Assembly (NCBI RefSeq): GCF_001649575.2
Contig: NC_051449.1
Span: 14,015,775 to 14,079,774 of the forward strand
Length of the DNA stretch: 64,000 nt
Origin: Kryptolebias marmoratus
Taxonomy: Eukaryota > Chordata > Actinopteri > Cyprinodontiformes > Rivulidae
Reading direction: 5' to 3'
Shown: positions 25,071 to 36,972 of the stretch, piece by piece
Layout: every line of letters starts with the position of its first letter
How positions within the stretch are numbered: the stretch's first letter is position 1
Program-made: the position numbers and the translations under genes
Notes under the pieces: generated by a model
Seen by the model: only the letters and a program-made list of their open reading frames with translations
What the model was told of the DNA's origin: nothing
The model's database searches: none

Positions 25071-27313
25071 AAATACCGCATGTATGTACGCTGAAGCAGA
25101 TTTTACGGAGAACAATGTTTGTTTGAAGGAATTGATGAGATCTCAATGCATTTCTTTGGGGAAATATTTGTAAATAAAGCTAAATATTTTAAAAAGTACA
25201 AAGGTAAAAACAGCATTCACTACAACAATAATAAAAAAGCTCAATAACTAAAGGTTATTTAGCATTTATTAGAGAAAATGAACAGCATCTATTCATACAC
25301 AGTAAAACATACAATACACAAGATTACGCTGAGCCTAGTATAGAGGTAATCCATATAGTTTGGAGATAATCCATGATAATCCCACATTTAGTCTTCCCAT
25401 AATGTCACAGTAACAAAAACCAAGCGTAAGTCAGAAGCACGCATGCAAAAAATAGTTGCATTTTTCACAGAATGTTCCCATTAATTGTGCATAATAAAAT
25501 AAATATTCAAGGCTGTTAATACTTCAGTATCGCAAAGCTGATGCAGGATTTAGAGTTTAATAATGATGTCACTGCTCCTCCAGCTGTGACGGCAGCAACC
25601 CACAAACATTGATCTTCACCCTTTGTTCCGCAACATAATTTGTCATCAATATTACACAAGCTGAACGACGGCTCGAACCAGGCCGCAGACCTTCTGCCTC
25701 TCTTTAACTGGGGGCTTTTGGCTGAGTGTAACGAGGCATGTAAAGCCCCACCTGAACCGCAGCCATTACTCAGCACAGCAAGGGTCTGAAACAGATCACG
25801 CAGAGGTGCATACGAGCATAGGCAATGCAGATTTGAGTCCAACTAATAGGCTGAGCTTCAGAGGCACCACGGGTTGAGATGGGACAGATAATGAGGAAGG
25901 AGGGGGTAGGGGTACAGGGGGCAGGTGGTGAATAAAGACTGCTGGGGGAGGGCATAATCCACTGTTGTGTGCCCTCCTCTGTTGAAAAGGCCTGTCTGTT
26001 CCGCTTGCAGTTTAAATAGAGACCGGAGAGATGAGCAGGGCAGAGGCAGTCTAACAAGGGGATCATGACAAGAGGAGAAAGTTGGCATTTCGGTAAACAG
26101 CACAAACCCTGACAGCTCACAGTTACCTTGTAACAAGCTTAACTGGAACTGAATTCAGGACGCAGTCACTGCGAGACGGCGTTCGGCTCGGTTCGTGCGC
26201 GAAGACGGAGGCAGGTACGAGAACGCCAAGCGCACGTCGCCGAGATTTCCACACTCCAAATCAAAGCTTGGCGATGTGGGAAAATTCAAGAACAAACATT
26301 TGGATTAAAGACCCTGAAAACATTGCGCAACACTGCCGGCAGCGTCAGTGGAGCCTGAGAACGAGAATAAAAAGAGGAACTAAAGGGAGCTACGCTGCTG
26401 GCATTGATGCAAAGCTGCTCGATGTTTGCAGTAAGTTGAGATCATCCCTTTCCCTTTAGTGTCAAGTATTTTACTTCCAGTCGGGACATCAGAGTTAACG
26501 AGACCAAATCATTACAAAGATTTGCTGTTCATAGCTACAGCAACATGTCTTTGGCATTAGTGTTTGGGAACAAATGGAATGCTGTTGAAACAATCGTAAA
26601 GGTTTAAATGTCAACTAACAAATAAGAACAATTAGTGTGATTAAACGTGATGATAGAGTGTAACTATGAAAACATCTCGGCACGTAAGAATTCAAGGCTC
26701 TTCACTTATGCTAAAATACCTGATAATGGCAGAAACTGCAATATAAGAACAGTTAAGACCTGGCTACAGATATAATTTAAACCTAAAATAAGCCACTCAT
26801 CACAGATTTCTTTTACAAGACAAATTATGGCAGTACCATACAAATAGAGCTAAGATTGTTCCCTCGAAGGGTACCACCAGATGGCAGCGGAGGATAGTCT
26901 CAAATTCTAGGAGACACAACAGTTAAAAAAAAAACAAAAACGGTTTTTGTGTAGTTTCAGTATTAAAAATATATGAAACGAAATATGTGATAAGGTGAAA
27001 AGGACCACATAAGAAAAACTGAATAGGTCGACTTCTTAGATATTGATGCACGTCTCTTTTGACTTCCCTTTGGTGTAGTGTAGAAAGGTGCATAGGTGCA
27101 AAGAAGAGTTTATAAAGACGAATTATAAAAGCACCCAAACATCCTTTTTTCCAATGGAACCCCAAGCTGTTCTTAGGATCCATTCAATCTTGACAGAAGT
27201 GTTCTCTTATAACCCCAAAATAGATAAAGATATTGCCTTCCTTGCTATGTTTGCACTTTAATGGCGAAAGTGTAATTTTTAAAATCATCCTGATGTTCCT
27301 CTCTCCTGCATGG
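25071..27313. other. Interval between stap2 and sh3gl1; probably sh3gl1 3' UTR on the left strand end
   Basis: The minus-strand sh3gl1 3' UTR must start at 27313. A minus-strand AATAAA at 25265-25270 would give a ~2-kb 3' UTR. A short CpG-dense patch lies at about 26158-26250. Reading frames of up to 116 codons at 25516-26136 show no family features. Human MPND, known to sit between STAP2 and SH3GL1, has no trace here that I can see. Confidence 0.4.
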
Positions 27314-30300
27314 CTAGTTGGGCAGGGGCACAATCACTTCGACGTAGTTGTTGGGAAAGTATCCAGTCTTTCCATGCAGTCGTCCTTCTAACCAGTTCTC
27401 GTCGATTTGACTGACCAAGGTGATGATGTCGCCCTCGTTGAAGCCCAGCTCGCCGTCATTTTCTGGCTCAAAGCTGTACAGGGCTTTACACTGCGGCTCC
27501 GCTGCAGGCAGAGGAACAGAAGGCGAGGAGTGGCGAGAGGAAGGAAAGGAAGGAAAAAAAAACGTTATTCTATAAAAATGAACATTTCTAGCTCTTCCCC
27601 TTCAACATAGTTAGTATTCTCCTTTCATTAGACACATGGTGTTAATAGTATCAAGTTTAGAGGAACTCTGGAACAGAACACCAATGTCAGTGATTAAAAC
27701 AGGAAATGATAAATGATGACTTATGTGTTAGTCAAATTCTTCTGAAGCTCAAAATCAACCATGCCAATATCAGACCAATTTCCTAAAAACTAACTGTAGC
27801 GCTCCTTTTAAAAGTTTTGACCCCAATGTTTTCACATTTTGTTTTCATTTAATTTCCTTTAGAGTTTCAGAAGTCTCAGTGCTCCCCGAATGAGCTCTCA
27901 GACGTGTAGAATTCAGCCAAACCGGGACACTGCAGGAATTTATAAAATAGCTTTAGTTGAATGTCAAATAAAATGTTCCCGCCACTCATCATTTAAAACA
28001 AAAAAATATAATCCGGTTTGCTGACGATTCTACACATCTGAAGCTTTGGTCAGACAGAAATGATCCCACTTGTGTCCCGTTTAACGTTCTGACCCGGTAA
28101 ACGGGACACAATAAACACAATCCGGTGTCAGTAAATAAATTTCAAAACATGTGAAATTGCTTTACTGCCACGACAGACAAGAGATAAGCGGGGACATTTT
28201 CTCTTTAAGCCCCAGGACTCTTCATGTGTCCACTCACACGTTCGGCTCTTGACGGAGGGTCTTTTGAAGGATGGGGCTGCATATTTATACAGAGAGGGAA
28301 GCATATCTGTCAGAAGAATGTAACGGAGGTGCGCCGTGCCTTTCTGGGACTAGGCCTTTGCAAAGAACGACCAAGGAAATTATGAAAAAGTCATTTTTAC
28401 CTTGAGAGTGAACCTGAGGGCTTGCAGAGGAAGGTGAATATCCTCCATTTGATTGTTCCCCGTAGTCAAAGGATTGTTGTCTGGGTTTAGGCTGGAATTC
28501 GCGCTTTGGACGAGACTGTACCTCATTCACCCTGCACAGAATCAGAACAAAATACAGTTAGGTTAAACGAGCTTTACTCCCCTAAACCAAATGTACATTT
28601 TTCTCCTGTTTAACCATTAGGGTTGGGGTGCTGGGATTTGTAGAAACTGGTAGTAGAAATGTCCACCTTCCTTTTTGAACACAGTAACAAATGGCATCTG
28701 GGTTGTGAGTCCATCTTATTCTGAAGTCATGACCCAGTTACGAAAAAACCCTCAAAAACCCGTTGCCACCCGTTTCGTCTGAAAGCTGACTTTCTCTCTA
28801 CAGATTCACAACTTATCCGCCGCACAAAAAAAAAACACAAATCCTCTCATGACATAAGGGTTGTGACAGCATGACAACATGTAAAGTGAGCTGTAACATC
28901 AGCATGACAGTTCTAGTTTGGGAATCAGGGGAAGGGAAAGAAAAAAAAAAAAGAAAAAAATGAATCTTACATCAGCCGGTCACAAGGTTTGTTGATTTTC
29001 TTGAATAAGTAGGTCATTTGGGGACAGAGGAGTGGGTAGCTGAACTGGCTGAGCGGGTGCTACATGTACAGAAGGCCTCAGATTCTCATTAAATCGGACA
29101 CAGGTTTGAGCCTGAGCCTTATTCCTTACATGTCATCGGCCTCTTTCTCTGCCCACTTTCCTGTGGTGCAGCTTTCAAATGAACGCCACTGGTGCCAGGA
29201 AAAATGTGATCTCTGAACACACACTGCCTTTTGGTTGTTTAAAAGTAGTTTTTTTTGTGGAGCTTTAAGGACTACAAGCCAAATGCTTCTGGCTCTAATA
29301 TATAAAGAGTTTAGACTGCAAACAGCCTGTAGAGGCTGAACACAAAATGTCCATTTATTATTCTGTATGCCAGTTTTAAGCCTAAAACTTAATGTAGATC
29401 ATTATAATAAAATGAAGCTGATATTTGTGTAACAGTAGTCGTTTACAGACAGGTAAAAGTAAAATGGACTGTATTTTATTGAGGTAAATGATTTGTGCTA
29501 AGCATTAACTCCCATTTTTACTTAGTTTTACTCAGGTACAGGAAAACTCTGCAGCCTTGATAAACAAATTCATCAAATATTTTTTTCTAAAGTTAGCCGG
29601 GGTGCTGACCTTTCTCTCAGTTTGTCATTAACTTCCTCCAGGATCTGAGTGGCCTGCTTGTGGTACTGCAGCAGAGACTCCACAAAGGACGACAGCTGAC
29701 TCATCTGCTCCACTTGCTGTGGACAAACAGAAGAACTACTTTAGACTGAAATAAAACACGGAGACAGCGCTGCTGCTTCGGAGAAATCCTCCGTTTGGTT
29801 TCCACTTTTAAACCATTGTATTCGTTTCTGATATCAGAACTCTCTACATGCTTAATTTGAACAACTCTGGAGCTGACACGAACACAGGAAATACCAGAGC
29901 AAACAGGTCCGACAAGCTTGGCCTTTAACAGGCCACTGCTGGGGAAAAACTAGGCAGGTCAGCTGACACGTAATATTCTTAAAGATGTGTTTGCTGACTG
30001 AAATACTGTTTTCAGCAGTATGCAATTACAAAACATTTGGGCAAAAGCTGCCAAGAATAATATGTTTATTCAAAATGAATCAAACACAAAAACACTAACA
30101 TTCATTCTGTGGTTGTCACGAAAAGGACACAAAAATCAGACACCGCATCACACACTGTGTATAAATATGTTATAAATGTTTTTTAGAGTGTTTATAAACC
30201 CATTTAACTGTACTGAACATATTTATTCTCTGTCCAGAAGAAGCACAGTTTATGCATCAAATGAAAAAAAAGTCACACCCATTTTTATTTAAATTTAGTC

Positions 30301-33300
30301 AATTTTAAGATTATTGTGTAAGCACCATTTAGACTTTTTTTTTTTTTTTAGACTCACGTCAGTTTCCAGCAGGTTGTGCATGGACATCTCAGCCATTTCT
30401 TTGGACACCTCGAACTTCTCCAGGGCCTGCCTGATCTCCTCCTCGGAGATTTTTCCTTGGCGTTTCTTTTTATAGTCATAGTCGAGACGGCGCCCCTCCA
30501 GCTTCTTCAGTTGTTGCTGGGGGTTAAACGCGTACGAGACGGTCATTTACATACAAACAGGTGTTTTGGCTCGTTCTCGACTGTTACAATAAACGTTATT
30601 TCCTGTAAGTGTGGCTCAGTCGTACGCAGTTATAAATATGGATTTCAAAAGTGCTAGCAGCTTTCAATACCAGAGCAGCTGGCACATCGACTGCAGAGAT
30701 CACAGATCGATGCCAAGCCTGTACGTGCAGAAGCATCCCACAGCTTTAATTCTACCTGAATGTCTTTGATGTCCTTGTCAGCAACTGCTTGGAGTGGGTC
30801 AATAAAATTCTGCTTCACATCGATATCCAACGCATCCTTGACCTCGCCCATCCTCTTCATTGCATCTCCAACATCTGCAAGAGCCCCACCTAAAGAACAC
30901 CCACAAGCATGGCAGAGTGGGACATGGAGGCTTATGTTAAGGTTTTAACCAGCAGCTCTTTCACACAAGCAGTGAGGTGAGACTTTAGTGCAACGAGAGA
31001 AATTCTCTGCCACCTTCTTGCTGCTGGACACCAGTGGACGCTAAGGAGAGATGTAACAAGATCTCGCAGGACTGAAATGCCGCAAGATTTCTCTTCTTAG
31101 TTCAAAACAGTTTGGTGAACCCGAACAAACCCCGTCTCATGCCTTTGTCTGATTAAATTATGACTGAAGATGTTCCCATGACTTTAGGTCACGTGTGACA
31201 GCAGTTTTAACATGTCAGACCAGCGTGGTTACCTCACGTAAACTGTGTTTTGAGTGCAGCTTTCCCCACCCTCCTGCAGGCTGCAGCCTCTGCAGCTACG
31301 TACTGAGAGGATTTGTCTGCTTTGAAGCTCAGAAATTAAAGTTTAAAACCTCTTGTTAATTTGTTTGAGTTGAGTGAAAAGCAGTCAATCAAACTTTGAG
31401 GTGAAGGTGAAAGTTTTGGCCCCGTGCGTGAATGAGTTTGACCCCGTTCTAAAATCGGAAAAGTCTCAGGAGAAATCAGACCAGAGAGATGCCACTCAGC
31501 TGAGATTTTTCTTAAAAACATTGTTTTTATCTTCAACAGTTGCAAAATGTTATCCCTAGAGTTTTTAGTTTAGATTTTTTTTGAGAAACTACTACAACAA
31601 CAAAGTAGCTAAGTTATGAATAATAAGGTCAATTTGTCTCCAGCTCACTGGGTCCGATTGCAGACACTGAAAAAGGCAGGAGTGAAAAATGAGAAGAATC
31701 AAAAGACACTGGCTCAGCTGTAAAGGACACATTCTTTAAATCAGCATCAGACAATAATGTGAAAAACAGGTAACTTACAAATGTAGCATAAAGCCCCGCT
31801 AAAGAGTATTTACTTTCTTTGCAAATGCATTCCCATACAGAGTCCCTTATTATTATTCTGCATACGTTATTTTCTACATAACTCCTGACTCCTCAGTCTC
31901 ATTCCCCAATTGATATTCTTACCGAAGCCGGTGTCCTCGCCCATTTCCCGCCCGTATTTAGTCATAGACTCTCCAAGCAGGGTCTCAGGTTGTGGATAGC
32001 CGGGATTGCTCTCCTGCCCACGCATTTTGGACACTGTGTTGAGCATGTTAAGTCTGGCTCTGGTCGCAGGGTTGGGCTGGAGGTACTCGGATGTTTTATT
32101 CATGACTTCTATCAGTGCTTTGCTGGTGATGTCTGCTTTCTGGGGACACATTGTAGGAGGCAAAGAGTGGACAGCCACTGAGACTACATGGCAAATAAAT
32201 TTATGACAGGAAATTACCTAATGTTGAAATTAAAACATTGGAATTACCCTTTCAAGTATCTTAAAGTCATTGTCCAGTTTGGTTCCCTCTGCACCTCCAA
32301 CCTTCTCACTCACCATCTGTGAACACATAGTTGTTATAACAACAAATTTAATTTTTACATTGTTTCAAAAGGTTGCACTCACATTCAGAAAAGAAAAGAA
32401 ACTCAATACAAGACATTTAGCAATGAAATATGAAAATGAGGCAACAAATTGTATTTTTAAAATAAAAAATAAAAGCTATATGCAGAAACAATGAAGCAAA
32501 TTGCATGTTGCATTTTTGGTTTTATTAAAAGTGCACAGGTCAATGATTTGTCCACGGCAGACGTCAGGCCTGAAATCAATGGTGTCCAAAATTCTGCCAA
32601 GGCAAATGTATACCATACACAAAGCTAAAAAGATTCAAGAAAATATGAAATTTCCTACATTTAAACAGCTTTCTGTGAGTGGTTTGATCGAATTATCACA
32701 ATAATGCTGAGACAATCACAGTCTCATTGTGACTATACAATAAACTTGATAACTGACTGGTTTGGAAATGACTACTGAAAACCTGTACACTTAGTCCATC
32801 TGTACTAATTGTACAGTACTACTATTAGTAATAAGAGTTCATTTAAAAGGCCTTTTCACTCCAAACTTACATGTCATGTCATTGTGTTTAGCTCCAAATT
32901 ACAGAAACGTATGTTAAAAATACAAGTATCAATAAAATTATTTATAAAAGCCCATCTTTATAGTCAATCCTGCTGAGACAGAGAAAGATTTGAATACAAA
33001 ACTGGTTTATTCTTTACAGGAGGTACAATAAAAACAAATTATCATTAAAGGACACAGGTGTTCTTTGTTGGGTCGAGTGAAATACTTATATTTTTTTAAT
33101 TGATTCATTATTACATACATTATATTGTAAGTTTTCTCTAAATGCTCCCAACCCTTTTAGCATAATTTCTTCTTTATGGTCAATGTTTAATATATGTGTG
33201 TGTGTTTTTTAATATGTAGTGTTAAAACAAATACAATCCTAATTTACCTCCTCATTAAATCAATAACTGACCTGTTTGCTGACAGATCTGAGGAATGAGT

Positions 33301-36300
33301 CTGCAATGCAGGATCATGGAATCAAAATGGCTAGTGCCAGACCTCTGAGACTAAACACCGTTTTCAAACATTCAAATTGATTAACCACTATTTTGTATTT
33401 GCTTTAGAAAAATTCCTGGAAGTGCCATCTTTTTTTTGACGTGCCGGCTTTTCCATCCGGGGACCATCATCTTGAGTTCTGGATGTGGGAACGAGCTGCC
33501 TGAAAACCTCCTCTGAACTTGAAAACCGCTTTTCCTTTTCCATCTGGACAGCACATTACAGTTTCCTTCACTACAACTACATCCATGGATTCTTTTACTC
33601 AACAAAAATGCTACTTTTCCACATTTGTTCGTTTCGCTGGCAAAGCAAAAACTCTGTGTGTGTGTGTACATCTTATTTGGGTCAACTCACTGTGACCGTC
33701 ATCATCATCATCACATTGACACATAAAACCACAACACCAGACAAATCAATCACTCTCTCTAGTTTATATAAAGCCCTGGCTGTGGCTATGTTATGCTGCC
33801 TAGCACTGTTCCACAGCCATGATCATCAGGGTTCGTCGTCCTACGTGTTTTAGCCGTTTCCCTGCTCCAACACACTTGGTTGAAGTGACTCATTAGCTCC
33901 TCGGCATGTCATCAAGTCCTGCTCAATCCTGTTAATTAGCTGGGTTTTAAGCAGGGAAACATCATGCAGGACAGTGGCCCCCGAGGAGCAGGACTGGGAA
34001 ACACAGCCATATGGAAAAATAGTGTCCTAAAAATGTCTCCAAACAACCACTACGGTAATTTATGGTTCCAATGGGGAAGCTGTAGTCTGCACACAACTGA
34101 AAGGAGGAAACATGAAGTCCATATGAACACCTGGTTTTCTGCGTCATTTGTAATTAAACATGGCCAGCAGGTCTAAAATACAAGTATACACAAACACACC
34201 TTGTTTAGGCTGATAACACACAACCATCTTTATGATTTCATGTTATTTACTGCACGTTAGCCATTGGATCTTGCAGCTTACTAAAACCTGCAACACAGTC
34301 ATTTCTACAGACTCAAAAATCCAAACTTTGATTCCCTGAGCGAGGGATAAATTTGCCTTTGTGTGCATGATGCCATTACTCCAGGGATCCGGAACCTTCT
34401 TCCAGTCCACACTGTGATTTACAACGACAAAAACAAGGACTGGACTTGAGAACACAAATTCAAGATGGGTGAAAAGTCGACTACATTTATTATCCTGAAT
34501 TTAAAGTTCATAATATGCAGTTCCAAAGAGCTTAAGTTCACGTTCCTAGTTTTGTCATCATGGATTTGTGAAATTCACTTTGACGATAATAAACCTGCAA
34601 AGCTTTAAATAATTTTAACTACAAACAATTTGGCTTTTAAAATAAGATTAAAAATCAGGATATATTTTAAATAATACAGCTCAGAGGGGCACTATGATTC
34701 AAAGTTATTTTATTAAGAAAGCTGAATATTTAGTAGCTTATGCAGTGCGAAGATTTTGTTAAACAGAGAATCAAATGATGTTTTTTTCTTTAGCAGTTAA
34801 TAACAGGCCAGGTACCAGCTAAAGGTATATCATTAGAAGTGCCAAAATCAATAAAATACTTTAATGTTTCTAAATGTTCTGGTATACATAAAAAAATATT
34901 GTTCAATTTTTTTAGATATTTCAAAAAAACACATTTTAGAGTTGTATTTACCAAACTATTGAAACACACTAAGACTAAAAAATTATTTCTGCCACCAGAA
35001 TCTCAAACAATCCCACACCTAAAAGCAGAATAACAAGAGCCTGTTAGGCTGCTTTCTGACACAAGTGATGTAATTTCACCCTCTTGTCAGTAGTCATTAA
35101 AAAAAAAAAAAAAAAAAAAAAGAGAGACTGACAAATTAATAAACCCTTGGGTCAGACACAAGCTAAAATACATCCAAATATTCAACCCATTTATACATAT
35201 TTACAGCTATACATCATGTTGAAACTTTTAGTGTATTCCGTATTATTTTATTACGGTATTAGCAATCAATCTGGCCAGCGCTTCTAACGTTTTGCATATG
35301 TTGTATACACCATCTGTGCTCTCACCTATTTTTATTATTAATGGACTGTCAACTGCTGAATGCGTGTCTGCTGGATAAAACCTTTATCTCTTCATCACAA
35401 AAAGATAAAGGATCATCAGTGCCACAGCTGGGGACGATCAGGTGGAAGTATTAATGAAGCCTATGAAGTGAAGCCAGCAACAACAATGACTCATTTAAGT
35501 GAAACTCAGCCATCATTCAAGCGGGTTTTCCCAGTGTGACAGGTCAGACTGGCTTGGGTTAAAAAGTAAACAACATATTAAGTTATTTTTAACAGTTTAT
35601 TTACATGACTGCATATCTGTTATAGCTAACTGAAGTCACACACCCCCTAAGCATGAAGCCATAACTTCATTTGCATAATGTACAACCAAAACAAGCACCT
35701 GTAGCAAAATTAAAAAATGAAAAAAATTGTGTTATCAAAACACATACCACTAGTTTTGCAAGTCGTGACACAAGAGTCATGTTTTTAGTGGCGGGTTTAA
35801 CATTTAACCTCAAGCCTCAGAGCCCTGCAGTTGAAATTATTTCCAAACAGAGCCCGGCCGCTGCTTAAATGAACACAAATTCCAGAATGAACCTGTCAAA
35901 ATAAGCACAATGAAAGGTAGGTCCGCAGCATGAAAGTCTTGCGTTAGACGGCTCGGCTAAAAAGGTCCTGCCATTTGTGTCAGTGTTTTGAACAACAAGC
36001 CTGCAGATTTACCTGGTGTACAGGTAATGTCAGTCACCAACCCTGAGTCATGTTCCAAAAATGTCAGTAATGGAAACTACACACCGACAACAAACACAAG
36101 CTGAAGGCAGGAACTTGGGTTGTATAACAGACTTATTTAAGGACCCTTTAATTATTAATCAGAGCAAATGATAAACAAAATTCAGAGGAAATACACTCAT
36201 TCAAATGTAAACATCCCCCAGTGTTGCTAAGGTTTATATTACCCAGCTAAACTGGGAGGTTTTCTGATTAGAAGTCAACAGGAGCTTCAATCAAACTCTG

Positions 36301-36972
36301 GCCATTTCCTCAGTTAAGTCAACAAAACAATACTTAATTAGCCCTGGATTATTTCCTTCAACAAAGCTAAACAGGACTAAAGTTAAACCAGGCTGTCACA
36401 GGCATTATCTTCATTAAATCCTCTCTGCCTGACTGAGATATCATGATAAACCTCAAACAGATGGTCTTAATCTCGTGCTTCATGCTAATGTAGTTTTATT
36501 AAAAAAAAAAAAAAAAAGTTTGAACAAGCAGCGAAACTCGACAACAAATCAATAATAATTTATTGTATTATATAATAAAGTAAGGCTGGATTTAACCACA
36601 TAACATTAGGTTTAAAGCAAATAATCCACCGTGTAAATTAGCGCTTCTTAGGTTCATTAATTAGAGTTCTGCTTTGCTAAATTAAGATAAAAAAGATTAG
36701 CATTAGCTAATTGAAGACTTACTGTTTACATTTTCTTGTAAGTGACACACTTCAGTTTTTAATTACAACATAAATTGTTGTATTCACCGAGCTAAAGTGT
36801 CAACGCAGCCTAAAATATATATGTTTTATGAATTATTATTATAACTTCAGTTTCATTTCAGAGTTAGCTTCAGGCTAGCACGGTAAGCAACAAGCTACCT
36901 CGGCGGCTGGAAAAGTGCAGCGTTTACCTGACTGGCTTTGTAAAACTGCTTCTTAAACCCAGCGACAGACAT
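27314..36972 (-). CDS. sh3gl1: Endophilin-A2 (SH3-domain GRB2-like 1), 9 coding exons, complete
   Basis: Coding exons: 36972-36928, 32316-32248, 32139-31923, 30889-30756, 30516-30358, 29716-29610, 28531-28401, 28276-28238 and 27501-27314. They total 1089 nt and encode 362 residues, all in phase. Endophilins bend membranes at endocytic necks and recruit dynamin and synaptojanin. [15 protein letters not shown] is the amphipathic helix 0. The N-BAR domain follows to about residue 245 ([77 protein letters not shown]). The linker ([12 protein letters not shown]) resembles SH3GL1 (EQSNGG) more than SH3GL2/3. The C-terminal SH3 domain (about 302-362) has [17 protein letters not shown], the ligand Trp in DENWLEG, and [14 protein letters not shown]. 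Human SH3GL1 has 368 residues. Two small oddities are QQ instead of the usual HH before LKKLEGRR, and one extra Gln at the next exon join. Intron 1 is 4.6 kb. Which fish duplicate (a or b) this is cannot be told. Confidence 0.94.
28238..28276 (-). other. sh3gl1: 39-nt micro-exon in the sh3gl1 linker
   Basis: A TTTATACAAATATGCAG-like acceptor context and a GTGAGT donor bound exactly 39 nt that keep the frame and add roughly [13 protein letters not shown] to the proline-rich linker before the SH3 domain. With it the protein is 362 residues, close to human; without it, 349. Because it is in frame either way, it could be alternatively spliced. Confidence 0.65.

Noticed and set aside
25516..26136. 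Minus-strand frames of 92-116 codons between stap2 and sh3gl1
   Set aside because: Low-complexity Ser/Pro/Cys content without domain; more likely sh3gl1 3' UTR or intergenic DNA.
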